The translations under genes were made by a program, and so were the position numbers. Shown in pieces: positions 10,073 to 19,402 of a stretch of 64,000 bases of DNA (position 1 is the first letter of the stretch; every line of letters begins with the position of its first letter). This DNA is from Gemella sanguinis ATCC 700632. GTDB taxonomy: Bacteria; Bacillota; Bacilli; Staphylococcales; Gemellaceae. The notes below the pieces were generated by a model. It did not search any database and was not told the DNA's origin. It was given only the letters and a program-made list of their open reading frames with translations. The DNA is taken from positions 151,074 through 215,073 of the forward strand of contig NZ_JNJO01000002.1 of the NCBI RefSeq assembly GCF_000701685.1, read 5' to 3'.

Positions 10073-10750
10073 CTATTTCAGTTCGTTACCTACTAGTGAT
10101 GTCCCAATTCTGACATGAGTCGCACCTTCTTCAATTGCTATTTTATAATCATTGCTCATCCCCATTGATAAATACTCACATGGTGCATAATCTAGATTTA
10201 ATTCTCTTACTTCATCACGGAGTTGTCTTAATTTTTTAAAGCAATTACGTAGAACATCCTCATCTTCTACAAATGGTGCCATGGTCATAAGTCCAATAAC
10301 ATTAATCTTAGAATATTTTTCCAAACCTTTAATAAACTCTATTGTTTCATACGAAGTTAAGCCATGCTTACTCTCTTCTCCTGAAACATTAACTTGTACA
10401 AAACAATTAATCTTATCTTCTGCTCTTTTTTCTATTTCTTTAGCTAAACTTTCTCTATCTAAAGCATGAAAATAATCGACATGATTAATCACATCTCTAA
10501 CTTTTCTAGTTTGCAAGCTACCAATTAAATGCCATTCTTTACCAGAATATTTTTGCTTCCTTTCTAGATAGTTTTGCGGTCTATTTTCCGCAAAAGCATC
10601 AACCCCTGCTTCTATTGCTTGTTCCACCCTTGCATCAGTTACATACTTTGTTACTGCAATTACTTTTATATCTTCTGGATTTCTATCAACTTTACCACAA
10701 GCTTCTGCAATCTCTCTTTTTACATTGTCAAAATTTTCTCTAATATCCAT
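10073..10750 (-). CDS. YggS-family pyridoxal-phosphate homeostasis protein
   Basis: The 225-residue single-domain protein is of the YggS/YlmE/PROSC family, which binds PLP and balances vitamin B6 and amino-acid pools without a known catalytic reaction. The PLP lysine is in IKVIAVTKYVTD near residue 36. The family strings WHLIGSLQTRK and LSMGMSNDYKIAIEEGATHVRIGT are present. A ribosome site AAGGAG lies eight bases before the ATG. In many Firmicutes this gene sits in the cell-division cluster; here it precedes a DUF45 peptidase gene. Confidence 0.92.
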   Translation of the reverse strand: MDIRENFDNVKREIAEACGKVDRNPEDIKVIAVTKYVTDARVEQAIEAGVDAFAENRPQNYLERKQKYSGKEWHLIGSLQTRKVRDVINHVDYFHALDRESLAKEIEKRAEDKINCFVQVNVSGEESKHGLTSYETIEFIKGLEKYSKINVIGLMTMAPFVEDEDVLRNCFKKLRQLRDEVRELNLDYAPCEYLSMGMSNDYKIAIEEGATHVRIGTSLVGNELK

Positions 10751-10887
10751 TTTAGCTCCTTATTTGCAAATTTCTTCTTTGATTAAAATAAATATTTTTT
10801 AGTTATCTTAATTATATCACGATAACCTATCTTTTGTTTATAAATGTTATATAATTTAACAAATTGATTAATAATATTATTGATTTG

Positions 10888-10937
10888 ATGTAAAAAGAGT
10901 AATATTATCTTTTTTTTAATAATACTACTCTTTTTTA
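10888..10937 (-). terminator. Terminator of the acylase gene
   Basis: On the minus strand AAAAGAGTAGTATTAT pairs with ATAATATTACTCTTTT (one mismatch) and ends in T5. It begins just after the acylase stop at 10940. Confidence 0.75.
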
Positions 10938-10939
10938 TA

Positions 10940-13294
10940 TTATTTTTTAGGAACCAATTCTAATGTTTTTCCTTTAGGTATATTACCAATAGATTCACTA
11001 GTATATTCCCCGTTAACCCATTTTGTTATTTGGTCATCATAGTTATCACTTAAAACATGACCACTTTGTCCTGGACCAACTACATGATATCCAGTTTTTG
11101 TATCAAAGTCATAAACAAATCTCCAAGAAGCACCATGATTAACCAATCCTTCTTCGTTTTGTTTTGCAGCCTGAACTGTTACCTTAGATCCTGAAATTGG
11201 ATATTCTTTTGGATTTAAGAAATATGCAAGTAACGCCGAAGATTTAGATAATGGGTGTCTAAAACCTAATATGTGTCCATTACCCCATTTCCATTTATTA
11301 ACGTCTTTACCATATTTCCCTTCTAATTCACTAATAGTTTCATTTAAACTTTCTGTAAGAACAGTGTTTAAACCTCCTTTTTCCTCTATTAAATTTATTT
11401 TCTTGCCATTTAAACTATCCCTTAAAATTTTATCTACGTAACTCTCCTTATGAGGCATAAATTTATATGCTTCTTCGCTCATTTTATCTTTCAAAATATG
11501 AGCTTGAATTTTCTTCATCCATGCATCAAAAATTAACGGAGCTGCTTCATCTTTATTATCAATATTATCCCAAGAACTTAATTTATCATATACTTCATTT
11601 TTAGAAACTTTATCTTTATTTACATTTTTTAAAAGATTAGTTAAAAATTCTTTAGCATAAAGATTTTTTGTATCCATCTGTAATTTTTTCATATCGTCTG
11701 CAGTTAAATCATTCTTTTCAGATAGAACTTCATCAATACGGGCTTTTCTATATGGCTGTGCCCAAACATTTGACGTATGATAATCAGTTTTTACCGTTTC
11801 AGTATTAGCTGTCGCTATAAACCCTTGTTCTGGATTTACAATTTTCGGAAGTTTATCATACGAGATATATCCTGTCCAACCATATTCACTGCTGTATCCT
11901 GGAACCGGTAAATTACCATTACCTTTTTTTCGAATTGGAACATTACCATTTGATTTATACGCAATATTTCCTTGATTATCCGCAAAAACAAAGTTTTGAG
12001 CAGGAGCTTTAAAATTCTCTAAAGCTTTTTCGAACTCATCCCAGTTTTTAGCCCTGTCAATATTTAAAATTGCTTCTAATTCTTGAGTTGACTCAAGAGC
12101 GGTCCATTGCATAGAAAAACTTGTATTTTCATTACCTAATGGTTTTAATAAAAAGTCTATTATTGGACCATGTTTTGTATTAACAACCTCAAATTGTTCA
12201 TCATCTTGACCTTTTACTTTTATTGAATATTTATCTACTTGTGCATCGTAATATTTTCCATCATATTCAAACTTATATGGGTTGTCTGATTGTCTTCTCT
12301 CAATATATAAGTCTTGAACATCTGGACCAAAGTTAGTTACACCCCAAGCAATATTTTCATTATGACCTAATATAATACCCGGAATACCAGGGAAAATAAC
12401 ACCTGATACCTTATGATCTGGTGTAGATAGAGTCATTTGATACCAAACAGATGGAGTTGATAATCCTAGATGCGGATCATCAGCTAACAAAGGCTTACCT
12501 GATTTAGTTTTCTTACCTGATACAACCCAATCATTACTACCATTTTCCATAGGTGGTCTTTCTACTTTTGCTGTATCTTTGTTTATATTAGCATTAGCAG
12601 CTAAGTTAGCCTTAATAATCTCTTCTGAATCTGGATTTTTAGAAAAACTCTCAGGCAGAAGTTGTTTTAAATTATCTTCTCCTAAATTATTCAGGATCCA
12701 ATTATTGAAACTTTGATGATCCCAGTGCCCACCTAAGTCATAAGCCATATATTTACCGATAGTTAACGAATCGATAGCAGTCCATTTTTCTGGCTCGTAT
12801 CCTAATAAAGAAAATTCATATGAAAGTTTTTTATCTCTTTTAGCTTCTTCTATATATGCATTTACACCTTCTGCATAATAATTCAGAATTTTTTTAGCTG
12901 ATTCTGAATATCCATCATATGACTTTTCTGCAGCTTTTCTAAGAGAAAATACTAAATACTTCTTATCAGTTTCTATCGCTGCTTTTCCAACAACCTCTGA
13001 TAATCTTCCACTTGCTTGTCTTCTTGCTAAATCCATTTGGAATAATCTATCTTGAGCATGAACATATCCTTGAGCTCTATATAAATCCGCTTCATTTTTG
13101 GCTTCAATCGTAGGTATTCCATTTTGATCACGATGTACTTTTACATCATTATCTAACATAGCAACTTCTACTTTCCCTTCAACGGTTGGTAAAGACTTAT
13201 GTACAAAATAATACCCATATCCACCTACAATTACTAATAAAGACAAAATAATTATAGTTAATCTTTTTACAAATTTAAATACTTTATTTTTCAT
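10940..13294 (-). CDS. Penicillin acylase family N-terminal nucleophile hydrolase
   Basis: The 784-residue protein belongs to the penicillin acylase/acyl-homoserine lactone acylase family (Ntn hydrolases), which cleave amides after autocatalytic removal of a linker. An N-terminal membrane segment (about residues 9-28) suggests export with anchoring. The alpha subunit has YVHAQDRLFQMDLARRQASG. The expected processing site, Gly followed by the nucleophile Ser, is in PMENGSNDWVVSG near residue 250. The beta subunit continues with DDPHLGLSTPSVWYQM and GVTNFGPDVQDLYIE. The substrate cannot be read from sequence; beta-lactams, acyl-homoserine lactones and other acyl amides are all possible. It is a single-gene unit with its own terminator. 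Confidence 0.87.
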   Translation of the reverse strand: MKNKVFKFVKRLTIIILSLLVIVGGYGYYFVHKSLPTVEGKVEVAMLDNDVKVHRDQNGIPTIEAKNEADLYRAQGYVHAQDRLFQMDLARRQASGRLSEVVGKAAIETDKKYLVFSLRKAAEKSYDGYSESAKKILNYYAEGVNAYIEEAKRDKKLSYEFSLLGYEPEKWTAIDSLTIGKYMAYDLGGHWDHQSFNNWILNNLGEDNLKQLLPESFSKNPDSEEIIKANLAANANINKDTAKVERPPMENGSNDWVVSGKKTKSGKPLLADDPHLGLSTPSVWYQMTLSTPDHKVSGVIFPGIPGIILGHNENIAWGVTNFGPDVQDLYIERRQSDNPYKFEYDGKYYDAQVDKYSIKVKGQDDEQFEVVNTKHGPIIDFLLKPLGNENTSFSMQWTALESTQELEAILNIDRAKNWDEFEKALENFKAPAQNFVFADNQGNIAYKSNGNVPIRKKGNGNLPVPGYSSEYGWTGYISYDKLPKIVNPEQGFIATANTETVKTDYHTSNVWAQPYRKARIDEVLSEKNDLTADDMKKLQMDTKNLYAKEFLTNLLKNVNKDKVSKNEVYDKLSSWDNIDNKDEAAPLIFDAWMKKIQAHILKDKMSEEAYKFMPHKESYVDKILRDSLNGKKINLIEEKGGLNTVLTESLNETISELEGKYGKDVNKWKWGNGHILGFRHPLSKSSALLAYFLNPKEYPISGSKVTVQAAKQNEEGLVNHGASWRFVYDFDTKTGYHVVGPGQSGHVLSDNYDDQITKWVNGEYTSESIGNIPKGKTLELVPKK

Positions 13295-13570
13295 AGGTTC
13301 TCCTTAATTTTTTATAATTAGTGTATCTAAAATTATATTAGTATTATAAAAAATTTGCAAATCTACTTTTACTTAAAAAACTTTGTATTTATCTCTCTTA
13401 TTTATAACTAAACTCTGTTTAATCGTACAAAGTAGAGTATAGAAATCCCTATTCACACCCTAAAGTATATTACCTTATCATTTTTAAAACTTACTAAATT
13501 AATAAGAATATAATTATAATCATATAGCTTTTCTTTAATAAATTTTATATTTTTATAAAAATTTTTACAA
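13295..13570. other. Intergenic stretch, nothing recognised
   Basis: Very AT-rich sequence upstream of the acylase gene. It must hold that gene's promoter. I see no RNA gene, small coding frame or repeat in it. Confidence 0.5.
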
Positions 13571-13609
13571 AAAAAGATCTAAAGGCACTCGTCCTTTAAA
13601 TCTTTTTTT
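13571..13609 (-). terminator. Terminator of the Nudix-fur-membrane protein group
   Basis: The stem AAAAGAT(x)TAAAGG / CCTTTA(x)ATCTTTT has one mismatch and a short loop, with a run of T on the minus strand. It lies just past the stop at 13615. Confidence 0.8.
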
Positions 13610-13614
13610 ATCAA

Positions 13615-14061
13615 TTATTTTATTTCTCTATTTCTTATTAATATTATTCTAATTCCAAGATAGAAGTAGATAATACAACTAATAAACAATATTCCTAAGC
13701 TGAAAATTAATAATAGAATACTATATACTAAGAACAGAAAAGCTACTACGTTGTGGTGTATTCCCTTTTTTAAAATAACAAACATTAACAATAAAAATAG
13801 TAATACTAACATAGCAAAGTATAACCAAGATAATTGCCCCATAACTTGGAAAATATAATGTAAATCTTTTGTAGATACATTTGCACTATCTTGTGTTAAT
13901 TTTGTCTGTTCACGGATTTGATCAACTATACGAGTTCTTAAATATTCGTTTCCCACATAGTTTTTAAAACTATTAATCATTCCACCTATAAATACTATAT
14001 ATGCGATATAAACTATGCTAGAAATAACAATAAGTGTTCTCTCTACCTTATCAAACTTCAT
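13615..14061 (-). CDS. Small integral membrane protein of unknown function
   Basis: I do not recognise this 148-residue protein with confidence. It has a hydrophobic segment at about 10-30, then a 45-residue polar loop (NYVGNEYLRTRIVDQIREQT onward). Two or three strongly hydrophobic helices follow at about 75-95 and 103-140. The layout resembles the small DUF4064-type membrane proteins. It starts three bases after the fur stop and so is co-transcribed with fur and the Nudix gene. A role linked to metal stress is possible only by association. Confidence 0.75.
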   Translation of the reverse strand: MKFDKVERTLIVISSIVYIAYIVFIGGMINSFKNYVGNEYLRTRIVDQIREQTKLTQDSANVSTKDLHYIFQVMGQLSWLYFAMLVLLFLLLMFVILKKGIHHNVVAFLFLVYSILLLIFSLGILFISCIIYFYLGIRIILIRNREIK

Positions 14062-14064
14062 CTT

Positions 14065-14511
14065 CTACTTTTCACCTTTTTCTCTACATTTTGAACAAGT
14101 TCCATAAAATGATAATGAGTTATCTTGAACTTCAAATGAATACTCTTTTTTCATATATTCTATTAATTTATTAAATAAAGAATTAGAAACTTTCTCAATA
14201 GTATTACACTTAGTACAAATTAAGTGATGATGTAAACTACCATCTAATGATTGTCTTAAATGATATTTAGAAACACCATTACTAAATGATATTTTTTCTA
14301 AAATTTTCAACTCATAGAAAATATCTAATGTTCTATATACTGTTGCAATACCTATATCAGGAGTTTTTTCTTTTAAAATAAAGTATAACTCCTCTGCACT
14401 AAGGTGTAACTCACTGTTTTCCACTAATATTTCTACAATTTTTTCCCTTTGAGGTGTTAATTTATATGTAGATTTCTGAATAATTTCTATTATATCATTA
14501 TATATACTCAT
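14065..14511 (-). CDS. fur: Fur-family metal-dependent repressor
   Basis: The 148-residue winged-helix repressor senses iron or a related signal. The DNA-binding part runs YKLTPQREKIVEIL to GIATVYRTLDIFYELKI. The regulatory site SLHHHLICTKCNTIE and the C-terminal FYGTCSKCREKGEK supply two CxxC pairs for structural zinc. HHHLICTKC and SFYGTCSKC match Bacillus Fur better than Zur or PerR by memory. The metal specificity is still an inference. It is flanked by a Nudix hydrolase gene (three bases upstream), a neighbourhood also seen around fur in Bacillus. Confidence 0.82.
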   Translation of the reverse strand: MSIYNDIIEIIQKSTYKLTPQREKIVEILVENSELHLSAEELYFILKEKTPDIGIATVYRTLDIFYELKILEKISFSNGVSKYHLRQSLDGSLHHHLICTKCNTIEKVSNSLFNKLIEYMKKEYSFEVQDNSLSFYGTCSKCREKGEK

Positions 14512-14514
14512 ATA

Positions 14515-15072
14515 CTATTTCGTGCCTTTCCTTATTTTTAAATACATTAACGCTAACATTGTTTTACTATCAGTAATAGTATTATCATCTAATAGTTTCA
14601 ATGCATCTTCTACTTTATATTTTTTCAAATTAATAAACTCATCTTCATCTGGGTTTTGTTCACCAGCATATTCTAAGCCATCAACATAGAAGATAGTAAT
14701 AACTTCAGAACTATATCCTAATGCAACATGAACATCAAAAAGTTTTGTTAGTTGATCTTCTGTAGTCTCATATCCAGTTTCTTCTTTTAATTCTCTTATT
14801 GCTGATAATTTTTTATTATCTTCACCTGGTTCTAACTTACCTGCAGGTATTTCTAAAGTTACTTGCTCTATCGCTTTTCTATATTGTTCAACTAAAATAA
14901 CTTCATTTTCTTTAGTAATAGCTAATACAGCTACTGCTCCACGATGATTAATTAGTTCACGAGTTGATGTTCCACCATCTGGCAAACTAACCGTATGCAT
15001 TTCTACATCAAGAACTTTCCCTTTAAATATTTCTTTAACTTCTATTGTTTTTTCTTCTAAATCTCTTCTCAT
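14515..15072 (-). CDS. nudF: Nudix hydrolase, ADP-ribose pyrophosphatase type
   Basis: The 185-residue Nudix protein probably splits ADP-ribose into AMP and ribose 5-phosphate. The N-terminal beta domain (VLDVEMHTVSLPDGGTSTRE, then VAVLAITKENEVILVEQYRK) is typical of this subgroup. The Nudix box lies at about residues 75-98: EIPAGKLEPGEDNKKLSAIR followed by ELKEETGYE. Compared with the usual box there seems to be one extra residue before REL. It is the first gene of a tight minus-strand group with fur and a membrane protein. Confidence 0.88.
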   Translation of the reverse strand: MRRDLEEKTIEVKEIFKGKVLDVEMHTVSLPDGGTSTRELINHRGAVAVLAITKENEVILVEQYRKAIEQVTLEIPAGKLEPGEDNKKLSAIRELKEETGYETTEDQLTKLFDVHVALGYSSEVITIFYVDGLEYAGEQNPDEDEFINLKKYKVEDALKLLDDNTITDSKTMLALMYLKIRKGTK

Positions 15073-15087
15073 AATCAGCTCTCCAAA

Positions 15088-16008
15088 TTAAAATTTATAT
15101 TTATCAAAATCATGTGCTATATATACCTCAGACGATGAGTGTATATTTTCTATAACTTCATCTTCTGTACTTTTATCATATCTAGCACTTATATGTGTTA
15201 AAAATACTTTTTGTGTCTTACTATTACTTAACATTTTATGTATATCTGTGATACATAAATGATAGTTTTTTCTAGCGTGACTCTCATCAGTAGCACTCAA
15301 GTAAGTACACTCTGTAATAATTATATCACTATTTTTTACAATATCATCTAATTCGCTAAAGTACTTAGTATCAGGTATAACAGCTATTTCTTTACCTGGT
15401 TTATCTTCAGATAGAAAATCACTTGAATTATATATATTCCCGTTATACTCAAACTGATCTTCTTCTTTTATTTTTTTATAAAATGGACCTGGTTTTATCC
15501 CTAACTCCATTAATTTTTCAGCATTTAGACTACCTTTTTGTTTTTTAAAAACTATTTTATATCCAAAACACTCAATATTATGCCTTAATGGATACGCATA
15601 AACCCCAACAGTTTTACTATCTATTATACACGCTTCCTCAGAAATTTCAATGTATTTAATGCTGTAAGTAAGTGAACAAAATGTGAACTTCAAATTTTGT
15701 TCTATAAATTCTTTTATTCCTTTTGGACCATATATAATAACTTCAGATTCTTTCTTATCTAATAAAAAACTTCTAGATGATAAAAATCCTATAAGCCCCA
15801 AAACATGATCAGCATGAAGATGACTTATAAATATTCTTTTTATTTTTGTAGGTTTTATATTTGTTTTTAAAATCTGATGTTGCGTTGCTTCACCGCAGTC
15901 GAACATCCAGCATTCTTTTAATTCTTGCATAAAATCAAAAACAAAGCTTTGGGTATTTCTAAATTTTGCAGGAAGCCCAGCTCCTGTACCTAAAAATTGT
16001 ACTTCCAT
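15088..16008 (-). CDS. rnz: Ribonuclease Z (tRNA 3'-end endonuclease)
   Basis: Cuts tRNA precursors just 3' of the discriminator base, the step needed for tRNAs without an encoded CCA, such as the tRNA-Leu in this window. The 306-residue protein is a metallo-beta-lactamase-fold enzyme of bacterial length. It begins with FLGTGAGLPAKFRNTQS. The metal site ISHLHADHVLGLIGFL is near residue 60. Later ligands are in AVIPDTKY, ITECTY and FLTHISARY. The flexible-arm region spans about residues 150-195. It lies 15 bases upstream of the Nudix gene in the same direction. Confidence 0.94.
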   Translation of the reverse strand: MEVQFLGTGAGLPAKFRNTQSFVFDFMQELKECWMFDCGEATQHQILKTNIKPTKIKRIFISHLHADHVLGLIGFLSSRSFLLDKKESEVIIYGPKGIKEFIEQNLKFTFCSLTYSIKYIEISEEACIIDSKTVGVYAYPLRHNIECFGYKIVFKKQKGSLNAEKLMELGIKPGPFYKKIKEEDQFEYNGNIYNSSDFLSEDKPGKEIAVIPDTKYFSELDDIVKNSDIIITECTYLSATDESHARKNYHLCITDIHKMLSNSKTQKVFLTHISARYDKSTEDEVIENIHSSSEVYIAHDFDKYKF

Positions 16009-16038
16009 TTATAGTCCTCTACATCATTATTCTATCTT

Positions 16039-16320
16039 TTATAACTTAACTACAAAAATTTGTGCATCTTGCAAGCAAGTTATCACATGTGCTACTCCCG
16101 CAGGAATTTCAAGCAACTCAAATTCATTTACTATTTCAACTTGTTCCTCATATGCAACTGTGATTTTCCCACTTATATTTAATAATAAAATAGTTCTATC
16201 ATTGCTATATGAATCAGTTTGATTCCCTGTTTTTAAATTCATATGTACTACTTGATATTTCTCATTTTCTAATACGATTCCACCTAATAAAGTATCTTTA
16301 TCTAATTTAATTTTTTTCAT
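16039..16320 (-). CDS. Small single-domain cupin protein
   Basis: This 93-residue protein is predicted to be one cupin beta-barrel. It has YSNDRTILLLNISGKITVAY and then FELLEIPAGVAHVITCLQDA, the G-x-hydrophobic and P-x-G-x-x-H core motifs of the fold. The first cupin motif lacks the usual His pair, so metal binding is uncertain. A longer frame starts 42 bases upstream inside the cvfB gene. The ATG at 16320 with AAGGAAG nine bases before it is more likely. It begins four bases after the cvfB stop and so is translationally linked to it. The ligand is unknown. Confidence 0.7.
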   Translation of the reverse strand: MKKIKLDKDTLLGGIVLENEKYQVVHMNLKTGNQTDSYSNDRTILLLNISGKITVAYEEQVEIVNEFELLEIPAGVAHVITCLQDAQIFVVKL

Positions 16321-16324
16321 GTCA

Positions 16325-17200
16325 TTATCTTCCTTTACGTTTATATAATCCATCTTCTTCAATCATAATTATTTTATTTTTAAATAGTCTTCCTACAGCA
16401 CGTTTGAAGCTACCTTTACTCATTCCAAAAACTGCTTTAATATCTTCTGGAGATGATTTATCTGTAAATTCACAGTAACCATTATTTTCGATATAGTCTA
16501 GTATAGCCTGTCCATCCGCATCCATTCTTTCATGAGCACGCGGTAAAAATGAACCGTTAATTTCTCCATTATCTTTTATACCAATAACTCTTAATGTAAC
16601 TTTTTCTCCTAAACGAGGTTCAGTATTTCTTTCACTCTCATGAACGAAAATCTTATACCCATCTTTTGAAAGTAGAAAAGTTCCAACTCTCATTAATCTA
16701 TAAGGATATGCTTCTATATCTTTATTTTTCATATTCTTTTCAGCTTTAGAATAAAGGGATGCAACTACTGTTTCGGTAGCTAGACGCGCAAATAATTGAC
16801 CACTATAATCACGACGTAATGTAATAAATAGCTCATCACCTTCTTTTGGCCAAACACTTCTTACTTTTGGTAAGTCTTCACCTAATAACGGAATTTCTCG
16901 TGAGAAACCTATATCTAATCCTACTCTATCTTCTTCTACTTTAACAACCTTGCTAAATGCATATTCACCGTATGTAACTTCTGGAATATTAGGTGTAGCA
17001 AATAACTTTCCACTTCTCGATGGATAAACAAACATCGAGTATTCTTCACCAATTTCAAAGTCATCCAAACTATCTACGTCTGATTCATTACAACTTATCT
17101 CTTCGTCATTTGGTCCTTTAAATACAAGAGAAGAACTCTTTTTCTCTATTAATTCTAAAAAATGAATCTCTCCAGTAATAAATATATTTTCTTTTTCCAT
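16325..17200 (-). CDS. cvfB: CvfB/YitL-family S1-domain RNA-binding protein
   Basis: The 291-residue protein has the architecture of CvfB: repeated S1-like OB folds followed by a C-terminal winged helix (YCEFTDKSSPEDIKAVFGMS, then KRAVGRLFKNKIIMIEEDG). In Staphylococcus CvfB binds RNA and affects virulence gene expression; that role is known for the family and not shown here. Family strings include DIGFSREIPLL and GDELFITLRRDYSGQLFARL. It heads a two-gene unit with the small cupin gene. Confidence 0.88.
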   Translation of the reverse strand: MEKENIFITGEIHFLELIEKKSSSLVFKGPNDEEISCNESDVDSLDDFEIGEEYSMFVYPSRSGKLFATPNIPEVTYGEYAFSKVVKVEEDRVGLDIGFSREIPLLGEDLPKVRSVWPKEGDELFITLRRDYSGQLFARLATETVVASLYSKAEKNMKNKDIEAYPYRLMRVGTFLLSKDGYKIFVHESERNTEPRLGEKVTLRVIGIKDNGEINGSFLPRAHERMDADGQAILDYIENNGYCEFTDKSSPEDIKAVFGMSKGSFKRAVGRLFKNKIIMIEEDGLYKRKGR

Positions 17201-17244
17201 GTAATACCTCTTTTTCTATTAATTTAGCTTTCGCTATTATTAAT

Positions 17245-17283
17245 TCTCATAAAAAAAGGTTGATAACCTAATATCAACCTTTA
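17245..17283 (-). terminator. Terminator of the Spx-like gene
   Basis: On the minus strand AAAGGTTGAT pairs perfectly with ATCAACCTTT and is followed by T7. Confidence 0.85.
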
Positions 17284-17313
17284 AGCCTCGGTAAAAGCAG
17301 TATCAGGACATAC

Positions 17314-17718
17314 TTACTTAACCATATTCTTTATTTGTTTTAATTGATTTACTCTTATTTCTTTAGGAAGAAACCTTCTTATTTCGTCTTCATTATATCC
17401 TACTTGCAATCTCTTATCATCTACGATGATAGGTCTTCTCAGCATTCCTGGGTTATCTTGAATAACTTTATACAGTTGTTGTATTGACATACTCTCTATA
17501 TCAAGATTCAATTTTTGAAAAGTTTTCGATCTAAAAGAAATAATGTCTTCTGTTCCGTGCTCTGTAATAGATAAGATGTTTTTAATCTCGTCTGTTGTTA
17601 GAGCTTCTGAGAAAATATTTCTTTCAACAAATTCTATATCATTTTCAATTAGCCAAGCTTTTGCTTTCCTACAAGAAGTACAACTAGGCGATGTAAACAA
17701 TGTAACAACCACCAGCAC
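17314..17718 (-). CDS. Spx/MgsR-family transcription regulator (ArsC fold)
   Basis: The 134-residue thioredoxin-like regulator is of the Spx type, which binds the RNA polymerase alpha C-terminal domain in disulfide stress. The redox pair is in [19 protein letters not shown] (CxxC). The alpha-CTD contact region [21 protein letters not shown], with the Arg and Pro of the RRP segment, is present. The chosen start is GTG with GAGGAG upstream, an unusual initiation codon; the next GTG two codons on is also possible. Bacilli often carry several Spx paralogues, so the exact member is not assigned. Confidence 0.87.
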   Translation of the reverse strand: MLVVVTLFTSPSCTSCRKAKAWLIENDIEFVERNIFSEALTTDEIKNILSITEHGTEDIISFRSKTFQKLNLDIESMSIQQLYKVIQDNPGMLRRPIIVDDKRLQVGYNEDEIRRFLPKEIRVNQLKQIKNMVK

Positions 17719-18012
17719 TCACACTCCTCTATAAAAATAACATTAATATTTTTATAATTCTATATACTACTTTATTATACTACATATATCCTCCTTTGGC
17801 AATATCATATTGAAGAAATATTTTAAATTAAAAACCAAGGACCTCTATATCTTTTTTATATTCTATCCCAATAAAAAACGTTAATAAAATAGAAATTATC
17901 AATATTTTTTAAACACATGCAGTTTTTATTATATTACATGTTTTTCGATTATAATGTATATTTTTTCTATAACTTACCCATCCTAATTATCTACTTTGTA
18001 CTTCACTAAAAA
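17719..18012. other. Intergenic stretch, nothing recognised
   Basis: AT-rich spacer between the divergent Spx-like gene and the tRNA-Leu promoter. It must hold the Spx-like gene's promoter. I see no coding frame, repeat or RNA gene in it. Confidence 0.5.
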
Positions 18013-18042
18013 TTGACAAAATATGCATTATTATGTTATCAT
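18013..18042 (+). promoter_or_regulatory. Promoter of tRNA-Leu
   Basis: TTGACA at 18013-18018 and TATCAT at 18037-18042 with an 18-base spacer; the tRNA starts nine bases later. Confidence 0.7.
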
Positions 18043-18050
18043 AATCTTAT

Positions 18051-18134
18051 GCCAGCATGGCGGAATTGGCAGACGCACTGGACTCAAAATCCAGCGATGG
18101 CAACATCGTGCCGGTTCGACCCCGGCTGCTGGTA
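18051..18134 (+). tRNA. tRNA-Leu (anticodon CAA)
   Basis: GCCAGCA pairs with TGCTGGT in the acceptor stem. CTGGA-CTCAAAA-TCCAG is the anticodon arm with CAA at positions 34-36, reading UUG. A long variable arm (CGATGGCAACATCG) and the T arm CCGG-TTCGACC-CCGG are present, as expected for class II tRNA-Leu. The CCA end is not encoded, so RNase Z and CCA-adding enzyme are needed. Confidence 0.97.
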
Positions 18135-18139
18135 TTTAT

Positions 18140-18168
18140 AACCTCAATATGTTTGAGGTTTATTTTTT
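18140..18168 (+). terminator. Terminator after tRNA-Leu
   Basis: AACCTCA pairs with TGAGGTT around a short loop, then TATTTTTTT. Confidence 0.85.
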
Positions 18169-18223
18169 TGGAAAAAGTTCACCATCGGCAAATAATTTTA
18201 TTTTATAAATAAGAATTTTATTC

Positions 18224-18252
18224 TTGAATAATTTTTTTAAAGTTGTTATAAT
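18224..18252 (+). promoter_or_regulatory. Promoter of the CDF transporter gene
   Basis: TTGAAT (18224-18229) and TATAAT (18247-18252) with a 17-base spacer, 33 bases before the ATG. Confidence 0.75.
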
Positions 18253-18284
18253 TGTAAAATACATTTTGAAAGGAAGCTACTTAT

Positions 18285-19178
18285 ATGAATAACTCTATTT
18301 TTGAAAAGTTAAAAAAAGCTGAACACGGTGCAAGACTTAGTATATTCTCATACCTACTGCTTACACTTTTAAAATTGGGGGCTGGTTTTTTCTTCCGTTC
18401 TTCTGCATTAGTCGCAGATGGAATAAATAACGCAACTGACGTTATTTCATCCATTTGTGTTCTTATTGGATTAAAAATTTCAAGAAAGCCTGCGGATGAA
18501 GACCATCTTTACGGACATTTCCGCGCAGAATTAATTTCAACATTAATAGCTTCATTTATTATGCTTTATGCTGGTATTGAAGTAGTAATATATGCAGTAA
18601 AAAAAATTATAACTAAAAGCTATGAACAACCTAGTATGTTATCTGCAGTTACAGCTGTTGTTGCTAGTATAATTATGTTTTCTGTGTACTTTTATAATAT
18701 TAGACTGGCAAATAAGCTTGGAAGCAAGTCTTTAAAAGCAGCTGCTTTAGATAACCTAAGTGATGCTTATGTATCAATTGGTACACTAGTTGGTATTATC
18801 GCAACATATATAGGTATACCTATCGCTGACTCAATAGTCGCTATATTAGTAGGTTGCTTAATTATCTATACAGCAATAAGTATTTTTAAAGAATCTACTC
18901 ATATACTAACAGATGGTGTTGATGCTGAAGTTATTGAGAAGGTTGAGTCTATCGTTAAAGACTTAGAGGGTGTTATTTCTATCGTTGATATAAAAGGACG
19001 AACTCATGGTTTATTATACTTTATTGATATTACAATAACAGTTAATCCGGAATTAAATGTTAAACAAAGTCACGATATAACTATAAAAATAGAAAAAGCA
19101 CTCGCTCGTGAGTTTTATTACTGTGAAACTTTAGTTCATTTAGAACCACATGGCATTAATTGTCATCCAAATCATTAA
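18285..19178 (+). CDS. Cation diffusion facilitator family metal efflux transporter
   Basis: The 297-residue membrane antiporter exports a divalent metal (Zn, Mn, Fe or Co) using the proton gradient. It has about six helices. The metal site uses Asp residues in ALVADGINNATDVISS (helix 2) and ALDNLSDAYVSIGT (helix 5). The cytoplasmic C-terminal domain carries HxxxxH-type sites (IKGRTHGLLYFIDI, CETLVHLEPHG). AGGAAG precedes the ATG. It is a single gene with its own promoter and terminator. The metal cannot be read with confidence. Confidence 0.9.
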   Translation: MNNSIFEKLKKAEHGARLSIFSYLLLTLLKLGAGFFFRSSALVADGINNATDVISSICVLIGLKISRKPADEDHLYGHFRAELISTLIASFIMLYAGIEVVIYAVKKIITKSYEQPSMLSAVTAVVASIIMFSVYFYNIRLANKLGSKSLKAAALDNLSDAYVSIGTLVGIIATYIGIPIADSIVAILVGCLIIYTAISIFKESTHILTDGVDAEVIEKVESIVKDLEGVISIVDIKGRTHGLLYFIDITITVNPELNVKQSHDITIKIEKALAREFYYCETLVHLEPHGINCHPNH

Positions 19179-19236
19179 AAACAATCTTTTTATTCTTTCC
19201 TATTTTAATAGCAAGATATTTAAGATTGTTTTTTAT
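19177..19236 (+). terminator. Terminator of the CDF gene
   Basis: AAAACAATCTT pairs with AAGATTGTTTT over a loop of about 34 bases and ends in T6. Confidence 0.65.
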
Positions 19237-19271
19237 TATGTTTAATAAAAAACTATAACGACAGCATTTGT

Positions 19272-19300
19272 TTGACAAATAATAATGCTAAAAGTATAAT
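19272..19300 (+). promoter_or_regulatory. Promoter of the mevalonate operon
   Basis: A perfect consensus: TTGACA (19272-19277), a 17-base spacer and TATAAT (19295-19300), about 100 bases before mvk. The leader between holds no structure I recognise. Confidence 0.88.
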
Positions 19301-19402
19301 TATTGTACATATAAAAAGATACTAATTATATAGTATCAAGCGTAAAATAATTTGAAAATTTGATTAAAAATAAAGTTGAAATTCTAAAATAAGAGGATTA
19401 TT